Positions 17,595 to 27,443 of a stretch of 64,000 bases of DNA are shown here, piece after piece (within the stretch, counting starts at the first letter, position 1; every line of letters begins with the position of its first letter). The position numbers and the translations under genes were made by a program. This DNA is from Clostridium carboxidivorans P7 (GTDB lineage: Bacteria > Bacillota > Clostridia > Clostridiales > Clostridiaceae). A model generated the notes under the pieces. That model made no database searches, was not told the origin of the DNA, and saw only the letters and a program-made list of their open reading frames with translations. The stretch is taken from contig NZ_CP011803.1 in NCBI RefSeq assembly GCF_001038625.1, positions 2,542,001 to 2,606,000 on the forward strand, written 5' to 3'.

Positions 17595-18689
17595 TCAATT
17601 GCCTTTAATAAAGCTTCTTATCCACTGCACTAACAGCGCAATAATTGGTATAAACACTGCTAATGGCAGATGAACATATGTTAATGTTAACACTTGACCT
17701 ATATATATATGTTGAGGATAGTTTTTCGCTATTAATAATGAAGTAATAAAAATCAATATGCTGAAGGGTATTGCTAGGTGTTTAGTATCTTTTAATTTTG
17801 TAAGCTGCGCAGTACCTAGCATTGCCCCATATGTAAATAAGCTTATTTTAATAAATCCACCTAATACCATAATAAGTATTAAAAATATATCTACTCTACT
17901 AAAAGATTCTCCTATATGCATCATACGCATAGTGTGCAGAAGGGGAAAAAGTGAGGCTGATGCAAAATTTACTCCAAGCACAGATATAAACATTATAGAT
18001 TTTAATGTAAGAAGCATTCCTAGAAAAATAATAGCTAGTACTGCAGTTTTCCTCACCTTTGATTTTTCAACAACAGATGGATATAACATGGTTAATAATA
18101 CAGCCTCACCATAAGGAAAGGTTATAAGCTTCCAGCCTTCTTTTAGGACAAACATTATTCCATTCTCAAGTACAGGCTTTAAGTTATAAAACTTTAAAGC
18201 ACCTGGTGTAGTAAATAAAAATATCCATTGTAATACAAAAAATAATGTCAAAATAGGTAATATAAATTCTGATGCTCTGCACAAATCTTCCATACCTAAA
18301 CGAACACTATATCCAACCATTAATGTAAGTAATAATGTAGTTAGATTAAAGGACATTTTTGGCATAGCAGTAATTGTTATAAGAGAGGCAATATCTCTTA
18401 GTACTCTTGCAGCTTCATATGCAAAAAAAACTATATACAATATGCTTAAAGTAATCCCTATAACTTTTCCAAAAACTTTAGGCATATATGTAACAATAGT
18501 ATCCCCAGGATGTTTATTCCAGAGAGCTGTATACACAATTTGTAATATAATTGCTGGCAGCATATAAATAAACACTGCTATCCATGCATCCTGTTTTGCA
18601 TTTGGAGTTACAAGAAAAAGCATTGCACTACCATAAGGTGCTAATACAATGGTGCAAAATAGTTGACTAGCTGATATTCGCATTTTCAT
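17595..18689 (-). CDS. Spore germination receptor B subunit (GerB family), operon 2
   Basis: 364 residues and ten predicted helices. MKMRISASQLFCTIVLAPYG is the usual opening of GerAB/GerKB permeases, and FPYGEAVLLTMLYPSV matches the helix found in the operon 1 homologue. It is the presumed germinant-binding subunit in the inner spore membrane. The ATG at 18689 is chosen, since GAGGTAATATT directly precedes it. It is the last gene of operon 2 and starts 31 bp after the C gene. Confidence 0.88.
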   Translation of the reverse strand: MKMRISASQLFCTIVLAPYGSAMLFLVTPNAKQDAWIAVFIYMLPAIILQIVYTALWNKHPGDTIVTYMPKVFGKVIGITLSILYIVFFAYEAARVLRDIASLITITAMPKMSFNLTTLLLTLMVGYSVRLGMEDLCRASEFILPILTLFFVLQWIFLFTTPGALKFYNLKPVLENGIMFVLKEGWKLITFPYGEAVLLTMLYPSVVEKSKVRKTAVLAIIFLGMLLTLKSIMFISVLGVNFASASLFPLLHTMRMMHIGESFSRVDIFLILIMVLGGFIKISLFTYGAMLGTAQLTKLKDTKHLAIPFSILIFITSLLIAKNYPQHIYIGQVLTLTYVHLPLAVFIPIIALLVQWIRSFIKGN

Positions 18690-18720
18690 AATATTACCTC
18701 TCATGAAATTATTTTCATTA

Positions 18721-19884
18721 TCATTTTAACTGTTTAGAAATCATACCTGGAGCCTTTATAGTAGAATTTACTACTACTTCTACTTTTATATTTGGAAAAA
18801 TTTTATTCCAATTACCTTCTAATTTACTCCAAGTTTTAGGATATTCTCTATGAATCACACCTCCAAAATCAAATATGTCTGCACTAAGTTTCTTTTGTGC
18901 TGCATTTAAGGCAAGCTTAACTTCTTTTTCTATGGCTTCATTTTGTAATTTAGCTAAATTATCCATTATCTTTGGATTCTTCATAGGATCTAATTTGCCA
19001 GGCATCTCCAATATACTTGATTCTGTTTTTATAGTTATTTGCATTGTTACACTATCATTTTCTACTATAGGTTTTATTTTGCTAGCTGCATTTAATAAAA
19101 AGAAGGTTATTTTGCTACTATCTAAAGCTGCTGTTATACTTCCATCTTTAACCTTACCTCTTATCCACTGCATACCGCGAGTTTCATTCATATTTAGATA
19201 TCCAATAAGTTTATCTTTTTCAAATACACCAGTTCCAGCCATCTTAAAGGTAGTTCCATTATTATTCTCTTTATCTATATCAATAACACCCATAATAGGT
19301 GCAGCTGTCTTGCTTGATAATGCACTTATAAAATCTAATCTAGAAACTGCTGGTGAATATCCCTTAATTGATTGAAGTTTTATTAAGTCTCTTACTGAAT
19401 GAGCAGGTATATTCTCCCCAACAGGTTGAAATTTCAATATTTCTGAAGCTGTACCTTTTGTTATAAGCAAAATACTATCTGGCTGTGTTTGTTGACCTCT
19501 AAGTATAGTGTCAGATGCTAAAGATAAACCAGCTTCGGCTAACTTACTACTAATAACCAAATATTCATTGTGACCAAGGAATAAATTTCTACCATAATCT
19601 GTAGACAAATGACTTAGAGCATCATATGGAGTATCTCCCTCAGAACTAAAAACCATAACATCTTTGGAAACTTGCTGACCGCTTTTACTTGCATTCTTGC
19701 TTTGTGATGACTCCTTTTCTGGATTTAATACTTGAAATGTTAATTTATATTTATTTTGTGGTGTAAGATCGTAACCTATTGCAAGTACTAATCCTAATTT
19801 TTCAACCTCCTGTTTTGTGCCCTTGCATCCTGCAGCAGAAAATACAGTTATAATTGACATGAAAATGCAAATTAATTTTTTCAT
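18721..19884 (-). CDS. Spore germination receptor C subunit, Ger(x)C lipoprotein, operon 2
   Basis: 387 residues. The signal peptide ends in FSAAGCKG, a lipobox that lacks the usual Trp after Cys. VEKLGLVLAIGYDLTP and the C-terminal IFDFGGVIHREYPKTWSKLE are GerC family regions. It should be anchored by lipid to the outer face of the inner spore membrane. It starts 3 bp after the A gene stop with AAGGAGTAGTTT before its ATG, so the operon is tightly coupled. Confidence 0.9.
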   Translation of the reverse strand: MKKLICIFMSIITVFSAAGCKGTKQEVEKLGLVLAIGYDLTPQNKYKLTFQVLNPEKESSQSKNASKSGQQVSKDVMVFSSEGDTPYDALSHLSTDYGRNLFLGHNEYLVISSKLAEAGLSLASDTILRGQQTQPDSILLITKGTASEILKFQPVGENIPAHSVRDLIKLQSIKGYSPAVSRLDFISALSSKTAAPIMGVIDIDKENNNGTTFKMAGTGVFEKDKLIGYLNMNETRGMQWIRGKVKDGSITAALDSSKITFFLLNAASKIKPIVENDSVTMQITIKTESSILEMPGKLDPMKNPKIMDNLAKLQNEAIEKEVKLALNAAQKKLSADIFDFGGVIHREYPKTWSKLEGNWNKIFPNIKVEVVVNSTIKAPGMISKQLK

Positions 19885-19887
19885 AAA

Positions 19888-21510
19888 CTACTCCTTATTT
19901 TTTTCTTCCTCAGCTTTTTTTTGCTCTTCCTTTATTGACTTTCTATGTGATTTAGTTTTTCTTTTAATTGATGATCTTCCTGTTATAAGCCAAGATCTCT
20001 TAAATTTAGTCCAAATAGGACGCCTCATAAGTAAATCTGGAAATTCCTCTGATATAAAAGGTGCTAAAGGTGCCATATAAGGTACCCCAAAAGAACGTTT
20101 AGATATAAGCTTCATAAATAATAATATTATTCCACAAGTTAAACCTAATAATCCGAAAGTTCCTCCCAGCATCATAAATATAAATCTGGGAGCAACAACC
20201 GCTGCATACATGTCTGTAGCTGGAATAGAAAAGGAGCATATAGCTGTAGTGGATACTACAATTACCATTGGTGTACTTACAATACCTGCCTCTACTGCAG
20301 CCTGACCTAATACTAAAGCACCAACCACACTCAGAGCCTGACCTACAGCTCGCGGCATTCTAACTCCAGCTTCTCTCAATATTTCATACATTAACAGCAT
20401 TAGAAAACATTCAAGTAACTCTGAATAAGGAACTCTAGATCTAGCTCTTATAAAAGTAATTAATAAAGGTGTTGGAATAACTTCCTGATGAAAGGTTGTT
20501 ATTGCCAGATAAGTTCCTGGTAAAGTAATAGTGAGAATAAAAGATAAATATCTAATCCATCTGTTAATTGTACCTGGAACAAATTTCAGATAATAATCCT
20601 CATTAGTTATCAAAAATTCTATAAAAAGAGACGGAACTGTTATAACTAAAGGGGTTCCATCAACAATAACGGCAATTCGTCCTTCTAATATTTTAGTTGC
20701 CACTACATCTGGTCTTTCCGTAGAAAAAATAGTGGGGAAAATACTTATAGGATCATCCTCCATATATTCCTTTATATAATTAGCAGCAATAATTGCATCT
20801 ACATCAATTTTATTTAATCGTTCTTTTACTTCATTTACTATCCTAGGATTTGCCACAGTATCAAGATAAGCAATAGTAATGTCCGTTCTTGTTTCTCTCC
20901 CTATTTTGATAGTTTCCATTTTAAGCTTTGTACTTTTGATTTTTTTTCGTATAAGAGTTATATTAGTGGTCATAGATTCATTAAAGCCTTCACGTGGACC
21001 ACGAATTACAGTTTCTACTTGAGGTTCCTCAATACTTCTGGCAGGTGCCTTATTAATATTAATTACCATTGCTTCATTTAATCCATCTATGAATAAAATA
21101 AGCTTTCCACTTAATATTGAATCAATAACTTTGTCCATATCTATATGTATATCTTCATCTCTTATTCCGAATAAGTACTTAGAATATTCCTTAGTTCCTG
21201 GATTATAGGTATATTCTTCACGCTTACTTGTGATTTTTTCAATAATAGATTCTTCTATGAGTCCTGCTTCCATCATATTATTTAAGTATACAAGCATTGC
21301 ACCAAACTTAGGGTTATTTGTAATTTTAACTTCCCTAATAACCAAATCTGAGAAGTCACTAAGTATATCCTTTACAGCTATTTTGTTTTCTTGCAATATA
21401 TGTGAAACTTTAGTTTTTTCATATTCATATGTATCAGTATCTTTATTTAAATCAGGTTTATCAGTATTTTTGCTCTTCAGTGAAAAGATATTTTTTAGGA
21501 AATTTAGCAT
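19888..21510 (-). CDS. Spore germination receptor A subunit (GerA family), operon 2
   Basis: 540 residues, the longest GerA homologue in this window. It has TVIRGPREGFNESM in the soluble domain, STERPDVVATKILEGRIAVI before the membrane domain, and REAGVRMPRAVGQALSVVG among the helices. The C-terminus is a highly charged Lys/Glu tail of about 30 residues not seen in the other two GerA proteins. It is the first gene of operon 2, with GGGAAGGTGAATTGA before the ATG and a sigma-G-like promoter at 21533-21562. Confidence 0.92.
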   Translation of the reverse strand: MLNFLKNIFSLKSKNTDKPDLNKDTDTYEYEKTKVSHILQENKIAVKDILSDFSDLVIREVKITNNPKFGAMLVYLNNMMEAGLIEESIIEKITSKREEYTYNPGTKEYSKYLFGIRDEDIHIDMDKVIDSILSGKLILFIDGLNEAMVININKAPARSIEEPQVETVIRGPREGFNESMTTNITLIRKKIKSTKLKMETIKIGRETRTDITIAYLDTVANPRIVNEVKERLNKIDVDAIIAANYIKEYMEDDPISIFPTIFSTERPDVVATKILEGRIAVIVDGTPLVITVPSLFIEFLITNEDYYLKFVPGTINRWIRYLSFILTITLPGTYLAITTFHQEVIPTPLLITFIRARSRVPYSELLECFLMLLMYEILREAGVRMPRAVGQALSVVGALVLGQAAVEAGIVSTPMVIVVSTTAICSFSIPATDMYAAVVAPRFIFMMLGGTFGLLGLTCGIILLFMKLISKRSFGVPYMAPLAPFISEEFPDLLMRRPIWTKFKRSWLITGRSSIKRKTKSHRKSIKEEQKKAEEEKNKE

Positions 21511-21532
21511 TCAATTCACCTTCCCTAAACTT

Positions 21533-21562
21533 TATTATGTGACAGGGTAATATAATTATTCA
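21533..21562 (-). promoter_or_regulatory. Predicted sigma-G promoter of germination operon 2
   Basis: On the minus strand TGAATA (21562-21557), a 17-bp spacer and CATAATA (21539-21533) match the forespore sigma-G pattern (GHATR, 17-18 bp, CATnHTA). The -10 element is 22 bp upstream of the A gene start. Expression in the forespore is what a germination receptor needs. Confidence 0.6.
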
Positions 21563-21587
21563 TAAGCACTGTATGATCATTAAAGCC

Positions 21588-21626
21588 AAAAAAATCAAGC
21601 TACAATTTTTATAGCTTGATTTTTCT
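21588..21626 (-). terminator. Terminator of the arsRDA operon
   Basis: AATCAAGCTA (21593-21602) pairs with TAGCTTGATT (21612-21621), flanked by A-run and T-run. On the minus strand the tail is TTTTTTTGGC. It begins shortly after the arsA stop and can also insulate germination operon 2. Confidence 0.8.
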
Positions 21627-21637
21627 CTTATAATAAT

Positions 21638-23383
21638 TTATTTAATTAAATCCAGTAACCTATCACCTTTTATTTCTTTTTCTTTCCACTCAATAACTGC
21701 AAAATTTCCATCAGAAATTTCACTTACTTTATTTATCCAGGCTATCTCATTACTTGCTTTTGCTCTAAGAATATCATTGGTGGTATCCGTTGCAAACAAG
21801 CTTGAATTTATAACCCACCATTTACTATTAATGCCTGCTCTCTCTAAATCAGCCTCTAATCTCATAGCTTCATATACAGGTGTGGCTTCGGCTAAAGTAA
21901 CAATTATAACTTCTGTTTCATCAGCATTTCTAAGCTTAGGTAAAAGCTTTTTAACTGATTCTGGTATATCCCCTTGTGAACGCTCAATTTCTTTATTGTA
22001 ACTTTGGGTAGAATCTAACAGCAGCAATGTATGTCCTGTTGGTGCAGTATCTATAACAACTATTTCATTTTCAGATCTATCAACTATTTCTGCAAAAGCT
22101 CTAAATACTGCAATTTCTTGAGTACATGGAGATCTTAAATCTTCTTCTACATAAGCTAAGTCTTCTTCTCCCATAGTTTCTCTAGCCTTACTTAAAACTT
22201 CTTCTTTATATTTCTCTAATTCCTTCTTTTCATCAATATGACTTAAAGTAATGCCATAGCTATCATCTAAAACAAATTTCAAATGTGATGCTGGATCTGT
22301 AGTGGTTAAGTGCACCTTTTTATCTCTTTCTGCAAGACCTAACGCAATAGCTGCTGCTATGGTGGTTTTTCCAACTCCACCTTTCCCCATTGTGAAAATT
22401 ACTTTTTTATTTGTACTATATAAATCATCAATGACTGTTTTTAATTTTAGCATCTTTTCATTATTTAAGGTTTCATCACTATATTTAATATTATCTTCCT
22501 TTAAAAAAGCTCTTACATTTTCAAGACCTGTTACATTATAAGGTCTTAATGGAATTTTATATGTGTTTAACTTTCTTAAATGTTTTGGAATATTTTTCAA
22601 AGCTTCTTCCTGCTTTTTATAAATTGAGCTTGAAAGACGGTCATCATGAATTTTTAAAACTCCATTAATAAGTAATATTTGATTATTCACTCCTATATCT
22701 TGTAGTTCCTTAGATGCCCTTTCTGCCTCCTTTAAAGGTGTTCTTTGTGGTCGTGATACAAGTATAAGTGTAGTCTTTTCTCCATCTGCTAAGGTTTTTA
22801 CAGCATTTTTATATACTTCTTTTTTACTTTCAAGTCCTGCCAATTGTCCTAAACAGGATGCTCCATGTGTATTTTCACTTATAAAATTACTCCAAGCTGA
22901 TGGAAGCTGCAGCATTCTTAAAGTGTGACCCGTTGGTGCAGTATCAAATATAATGTGTTCAAATCCTTTTTCTACTTTTTTATCAGTTATAAAATTAGAA
23001 AATTCATTGAAGGCTGCAATTTCTACAGTACAAGACCCTGAAAGTTGTTCCTCCATATTTTTTATTACTGCATCTGGAAGCTTTCCTTTATATGGCGAGA
23101 TAACACTTTCTCTATATTCTCTAGCAGCTTGCTCTGGATCAAAATTTGCTACTACTAAATTTGGTACTTCTTTAATAGCAATTCCTTTATTATTTAACTC
23201 TGTATTAAATACATCCTGAAGGTTTGAAGCTGGATCTGTACTTATAAGCATAATTTTTTTTCCTTCATCTGCTAAAGCAACTGCAGTTGCACATGCTGCT
23301 GATGTTTTCCCTACTCCACCTTTTCCAGTAAAAAATATATATTTAGTTAACTCTAAATTTTCCAAGGAAAAATTCTTTACCAT
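21638..23383 (-). CDS. arsA: Arsenite-stimulated ATPase ArsA
   Basis: 581 residues made of two homologous halves. Each has a deviant Walker A, TGKGGVGKTSAA (about residue 20) and MGKGGVGKTTIAA (about residue 330), and the signal DTAPTGHTL. Full-length ArsA binds As(III)/Sb(III) and couples ATP hydrolysis to an arsenite permease. Here the only permease is Acr3 (26293-27348) rather than ArsB. The gene follows arsD by 21 bp and ends the arsR-arsD-arsA operon. Confidence 0.93.
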   Translation of the reverse strand: MVKNFSLENLELTKYIFFTGKGGVGKTSAACATAVALADEGKKIMLISTDPASNLQDVFNTELNNKGIAIKEVPNLVVANFDPEQAAREYRESVISPYKGKLPDAVIKNMEEQLSGSCTVEIAAFNEFSNFITDKKVEKGFEHIIFDTAPTGHTLRMLQLPSAWSNFISENTHGASCLGQLAGLESKKEVYKNAVKTLADGEKTTLILVSRPQRTPLKEAERASKELQDIGVNNQILLINGVLKIHDDRLSSSIYKKQEEALKNIPKHLRKLNTYKIPLRPYNVTGLENVRAFLKEDNIKYSDETLNNEKMLKLKTVIDDLYSTNKKVIFTMGKGGVGKTTIAAAIALGLAERDKKVHLTTTDPASHLKFVLDDSYGITLSHIDEKKELEKYKEEVLSKARETMGEEDLAYVEEDLRSPCTQEIAVFRAFAEIVDRSENEIVVIDTAPTGHTLLLLDSTQSYNKEIERSQGDIPESVKKLLPKLRNADETEVIIVTLAEATPVYEAMRLEADLERAGINSKWWVINSSLFATDTTNDILRAKASNEIAWINKVSEISDGNFAVIEWKEKEIKGDRLLDLIK

Positions 23384-23404
23384 AGTTATCCCTCTTTTCT
23401 TTAA

Positions 23405-23782
23405 TTAGCAGCAGCCACCATTACAACCACATCCACCAGATTTCTTTTTAAACTTAAGTCCAGCTTTTAAATAATCTTCTGATATTCCAAGCAATTTACA
23501 AAACTCTTCATTAGTTGGATATGAACCTTTCTTTACTACAGCATTATCAACTATAGTAACTGGTAATACATCTATTCCTTCAGTATTTAAAATTTCATTA
23601 ATAACTTTGTTGTCAACAAAAGCCTGCGGACTACTTGTTAAATTGTATCTTTCAACTACTATACCTTTTCTTTTTAAATTATCCAGTACTGTAGCTACCC
23701 TTAATAATTCTGGATTAACTCCTGGTCCACATACTCCTGTTGAACAGCACATAGCTGGGTCGAAAATAATCATCTTTTTCAT
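23405..23782 (-). CDS. arsD: Arsenic metallochaperone ArsD
   Basis: 125 residues with a thioredoxin-like fold. MIIFDPAMCCSTGVCGPGV contains Cys12, Cys13 and Cys18, the triad that carries As(III) to ArsA. The C-terminus GGCGCNGGCC adds two vicinal Cys pairs, as in some ArsD proteins. It acts in the cytoplasm, handing arsenite to ArsA. It is the middle gene of arsR-arsD-arsA. Confidence 0.93.
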   Translation of the reverse strand: MKKMIIFDPAMCCSTGVCGPGVNPELLRVATVLDNLKRKGIVVERYNLTSSPQAFVDNKVINEILNTEGIDVLPVTIVDNAVVKKGSYPTNEEFCKLLGISEDYLKAGLKFKKKSGGCGCNGGCC

Positions 23783-23815
23783 AGTCTATCTCTCCTTTAT
23801 TTAAAATAATATTTT

Positions 23816-24145
23816 TTAATGTTCGCTACAATTACATTTATTTTTTTGTTTACAAATGCAATCCTCTGTATCAGTAAAGATTCCCATTAAAAACAGCACT
23901 AATTTATTTGTATTGTTGTTATCCAAACAATAATGACTCCATAAACCTTCTTTTCTAGATTTTACAAGTCCACATTCCATTAATACCTTCATATGATGTG
24001 ATAATGTAGGCTGTGTAAAATCAAAACTTTCCAGTATCTCACAAGCACATTTTTCGCCACAAGACAGCATATCAAGAATTTTTAATCTGCTTGGATCTGA
24101 TAAAGCTTTAAATATTTTAGCATTAATTTCATATTTCTTATCCAT
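23816..24145 (-). CDS. arsR: Arsenic-responsive repressor ArsR (first copy)
   Basis: 109 residues, winged-helix ArsR/SmtB family. GEKCACEILESF places Cys33 and Cys35 in the helix that binds As(III), with a further Cys at 29 next to them. FTQPTLSHHMKVL is the DNA recognition helix. The tail is Cys-rich (DCICKQKNKCNCSEH), which is unusual. It should repress its own operon and release DNA on arsenite binding. The promoter and a palindromic operator lie just upstream (24158-24209). Confidence 0.92.
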   Translation of the reverse strand: MDKKYEINAKIFKALSDPSRLKILDMLSCGEKCACEILESFDFTQPTLSHHMKVLMECGLVKSRKEGLWSHYCLDNNNTNKLVLFLMGIFTDTEDCICKQKNKCNCSEH

Positions 24146-24157
24146 TGCATCACCTCA

Positions 24158-24209
24158 TATATAGACAGTTATCTATATATAGTATAAGCCACAATCCATA
24201 TATAGTCAA
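24158..24209 (-). promoter_or_regulatory. arsRDA promoter and ArsR operator
   Basis: On the minus strand TTGACT (24209-24204), 17 bp and TATACT (24186-24181) form a near-ideal promoter. The palindrome TATATAGA-N6-TCTATATA (24158-24179) lies immediately downstream of the -10, where ArsR would block transcription. The same promoter-operator arrangement lies upstream of acr3. Confidence 0.8.
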
Positions 24210-24305
24210 TATTGTACAAGTATGTTAATTGAATTGATAATTAATATATATAGTTATCTATATTTAATATTTTATGTATTTACCTTTAAAAAGCTACTAT
24301 TTTTC
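24158..24305. repeat. Duplicated ars control region, copy 1
   Basis: This stretch is colinear with 27444-27592. Both share the operator, the -10 and -35, and farther on TCTATATTTAA(T/C)ATTTTATG and a weakly conserved ACTATT region. Spacing between the landmarks differs by only one base. Confidence 0.6.
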
Positions 24306-24350
24306 TTTATCAAATTCCTTGTGAAATTTCACAAATCAATTAACCTTTAC
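24303..24350 (-). pseudogene. Remnant of an ArsP-like permease gene
   Basis: Translated on the minus strand, this piece reads RLIDL*NFTRNLIKKN. It matches RLMDSWNFTKELIKKI inside the intact permease at 30860-31828, with a stop at the Trp position. The similarity also holds at the DNA level over about 50 bp. It lies between arsR and the CoA-disulfide reductase gene and abuts the duplicated control region, so it looks like debris from a rearrangement of the island. Confidence 0.55.
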
Positions 24351-24413
24351 ATTATCAATATTAATAATGTAAAAATTAAGCAATACCTTATGAACAATTC
24401 ACTATTTAGATAA

Positions 24414-26069
24414 TTACTTAGTCTGTGCTTTATAATTTTTATGACCTCCGGATATGTTATAGACTTTCTTAAATCCTTTGTTTATTAATATGTTTTGTGC
24501 TGCATTTCCAGTTACACCTTTATTGCAATATGTTACAATGATTTTTTCCTTATTTAGTTCATCAGCCTTTTCTCTAATCTGATCATGAGGTATGTTTATT
24601 GCATTATTTACATGTACTTCTTCATATTGTTTATTCACTCTTGCATCTATTATTGTAACATCGCTTTTATTTTCTATTAATTTATTAAGTTCATCAGGAG
24701 TTATAAGTTTTCTACCTCTATTTATTGCATTATCTAAAATCATTCCTGTATACATTACAGGATCTTTAGTTGTTGAAAACGGTGGTGCATAAGCCAAATC
24801 TAGGTGGAATAAGTCTTCAACCTTTGCTCCAAAAGTTATTGCTGTGATAAATACATCTATTCTCTTATCCACTCCAGTGTATCCAACAATTTGAACACCA
24901 AGAAGTTTTCCTGTATTTTTATCTGCAATAGCTTTAATAATCATCTCTTTTCCATGATAATATTCTGGTTTATCAGTCTTAATATTGTGACATATAACTG
25001 GCTCATATCCTTCACTAATAGCTTCTCTTTCTGTAATACCTGTCTGAGCAACAGTCATGTCAAAGATCTTAAAAATCCCTGTACCAAGAATACCTCTAAA
25101 CTCAAGATTACCTCCTGAAAGCTGATCTCCAGCTATTCTACCCATTTTATTTGCTGTTGACCCTAACGGCCTGTATAAAGGTTTTCCAGTTATAATAGAG
25201 TAACTTTCAGCACAATCGCCACATGCATATACATCTTTTATATTGGTCATCATTTTTTTGTTTACTTTTATTGATCCGTTAATACCAAGTTCTATTCCGG
25301 CCTCTTTAGCAAGTTCTGTATTTGGCTTTACTCCAATAGACATTACTACAAAATCTGTATCTATAGTCTTACCACTTTGTAAAACTACTTGATTAACTAT
25401 CTCTTCTCCCTTTAACCTAACTACTGAATCCCCTAGAATCATGTTTATGTCTTTACTTTTTAAGTACTTTTCTACATAAACGGCCATGTCTTCATCTAAT
25501 CCAGGAGTAACTTGATTAAAACGCTCTACAAGAGTAACTTTAATTCCGATATTTTTCAAATTTTCTGTCATTTCTAATCCTATAAAACCAGTTCCTACTA
25601 TAACTACAGATTTAGGTTTGTTCTTCATTATATATTCTTTGATTTTGTCAGCCTGTTTAACATTTCTTAAATAAAATACATTACTTTTTTCCACCCCTGG
25701 TATGTTTAGTATTATAGACCTTGCCCCTGATGCAATAACTAGTTTATCATATTTTTCATTAAATACATTATTAGTATCTAAATTCTTTATAGTTAAAACT
25801 TTATCTTCAGAATTTATTTTTAGAACCTCATGTCTTCTAAACACATCTACATTATATTTTTTCTTAAAAAATTCTGCATTTCTTGGTGTCAATTCATCTC
25901 TATTCCCTATTTCTTCACCTATGTAATAAGGTAAGCCACATCCTGAGTAAGATATATCATAATCCATATCAAAGATTTTAATTTCAACATTTTCATCATT
26001 TCTTCTAACCTTTGCAGCAGCAGATGTTCCACCAGCTACAGCGCCTATTATAACAACCTTCATAAACAT
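24414..26069 (-). CDS. CoA-disulfide reductase-like flavoprotein fused to rhodanese
   Basis: 551 residues. The N-terminus is a FAD Rossmann fold (VVIIGAVAGGTSAAAKVRR) with the redox Cys in SYSGCGLPYYIGEE, as in CoA-disulfide reductase and NADH peroxidase relatives. A NAD(P) motif VVIVGTGFIGLEM follows. The last 90 residues are a rhodanese domain with active-site Cys in VTYCNKGVTG. Such fusions reduce CoA persulfides or polysulfide with NAD(P)H in the cytoplasm. Placement between acr3 and arsRDA suggests thiol or sulfur support during arsenic stress, which is inference. Confidence 0.87.
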   Translation of the reverse strand: MFMKVVIIGAVAGGTSAAAKVRRNDENVEIKIFDMDYDISYSGCGLPYYIGEEIGNRDELTPRNAEFFKKKYNVDVFRRHEVLKINSEDKVLTIKNLDTNNVFNEKYDKLVIASGARSIILNIPGVEKSNVFYLRNVKQADKIKEYIMKNKPKSVVIVGTGFIGLEMTENLKNIGIKVTLVERFNQVTPGLDEDMAVYVEKYLKSKDINMILGDSVVRLKGEEIVNQVVLQSGKTIDTDFVVMSIGVKPNTELAKEAGIELGINGSIKVNKKMMTNIKDVYACGDCAESYSIITGKPLYRPLGSTANKMGRIAGDQLSGGNLEFRGILGTGIFKIFDMTVAQTGITEREAISEGYEPVICHNIKTDKPEYYHGKEMIIKAIADKNTGKLLGVQIVGYTGVDKRIDVFITAITFGAKVEDLFHLDLAYAPPFSTTKDPVMYTGMILDNAINRGRKLITPDELNKLIENKSDVTIIDARVNKQYEEVHVNNAINIPHDQIREKADELNKEKIIVTYCNKGVTGNAAQNILINKGFKKVYNISGGHKNYKAQTK

Positions 26070-26292
26070 TATCGCCTCTCGTAATCATTATTATTTAAGC
26101 TCTGTAAACATTAAGACTTTTATTAATATGGTTTTTGTCAATTTTTTTAATTTTATACATATAAAAATACTTTATTTAACTAATTACTAACTATGATAAT
26201 TAATATTCCAATTTATATAGCATTAAAATCAACAAAAACCAATCAATAATTATATAACTTGCTTTTATTCAACAATAAATTGGCATTGTATA

Positions 26293-27348
26293 CTATTTTT
26301 CTTTTTCCAATCCAAAATACTTTCTTCCCCACAATAAGGCTACATTAACAAGTGCAATCATGACAGGTACTTCAATTAATGGTCCTATAACAGCAGTGAA
26401 AGCCTCTTGAGATTGAATGCCAAAAACTGCTACTGCTACAGCAATTGCCAGTTCAAAATTATTACTTGCAGCTGTAAATGATAAGCTAACTGTTTTATGA
26501 TAATCTATTTTTGATTTATAACTTATAAAGAAAGATACTGAGAACATAATTAAGAAGTATATAAGTAAAGGAATAGCAATTCTTAACACATCCATTGGTA
26601 ACTCAATAATGTATTTTCCTTTAAACATGAACATTATAACTATAGTAAATAGTAGTGCTATTAAAGCTAAAGGACTTATCTTAGGTACAAAAGTTTTAGT
26701 ATACCATTCAGTTCCTTTCTTAGGTTCCAAAAACAGTCTTGTAAGCATACCTCCAATAAATGGAATACCTAAATAGATAGCTACTGAAGAAGCTACTTGA
26801 CCCATAGAAACATGAACCTGCATTCCTTCCAATCCTATGGCTTTTGGTAATACGGTGATAAATATATAAGCAAATATTGAATAAAATACTACCTGAAATA
26901 TTGAGTTAAATGCCACTAATGCTGCTGCATATTCGCTATCTCCATCTGCAAGACTATTCCATACAATAACCATAGCAATACATCTTGCAAGTCCTATGAG
27001 AATTAACCCTACCATAAGATGTGGATACCCTCTAAGGAATATAACTGCTAAAGAAAACATTAATAATGGTCCTATAACCCAATTTTGAACTAGTGAAAGA
27101 GTTAATACCTTTGGATTACGAAAAACCTTTCCAAGCTCCTTATAGTTAACTTTGGCAAGTGGCGGATACATCATAACTATGAGTCCTATTGCTATGGGAA
27201 TAGAGGTTGTTCCAATTGATAATCTTGATAATGCATCAGATAAACCTGGCATGGCCCATCCTAAAAATATTCCCAGTGCCATTGCTATAAAGATCCATAA
27301 TGTTAAATAACGATCAAGCCATGACAATTTTGATGATTGATTACTCAT
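26293..27348 (-). CDS. acr3: Arsenite efflux permease Acr3
   Basis: 351 residues and ten hydrophobic helices of the BART superfamily. [19 protein letters not shown] contains the conserved Cys used for arsenite translocation. [18 protein letters not shown] near the end is also an Acr3 hallmark. It exports As(OH)3 across the cell membrane, alone or with ArsA. It has its own ArsR-type promoter and operator (27445-27495), separate from arsRDA, and a GGGGGG-type ribosome site. Confidence 0.92.
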   Translation of the reverse strand: MSNQSSKLSWLDRYLTLWIFIAMALGIFLGWAMPGLSDALSRLSIGTTSIPIAIGLIVMMYPPLAKVNYKELGKVFRNPKVLTLSLVQNWVIGPLLMFSLAVIFLRGYPHLMVGLILIGLARCIAMVIVWNSLADGDSEYAAALVAFNSIFQVVFYSIFAYIFITVLPKAIGLEGMQVHVSMGQVASSVAIYLGIPFIGGMLTRLFLEPKKGTEWYTKTFVPKISPLALIALLFTIVIMFMFKGKYIIELPMDVLRIAIPLLIYFLIMFSVSFFISYKSKIDYHKTVSLSFTAASNNFELAIAVAVAVFGIQSQEAFTAVIGPLIEVPVMIALVNVALLWGRKYFGLEKEK

Positions 27349-27443
27349 ACTAATTCCCCCCTATAATTAAAATACTATTTACTATGTCTACTGGAATCTG
27401 ATAAAGTATTTATTTTGTAATTTTTGTCCATTTTACCGTCTCC

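Noticed and set aside
24222..24413. 63-codon open frame on the plus strand
   Set aside because: It has no ribosome site, is composed of AT-rich filler and overlaps the ars promoter region and the permease remnant.
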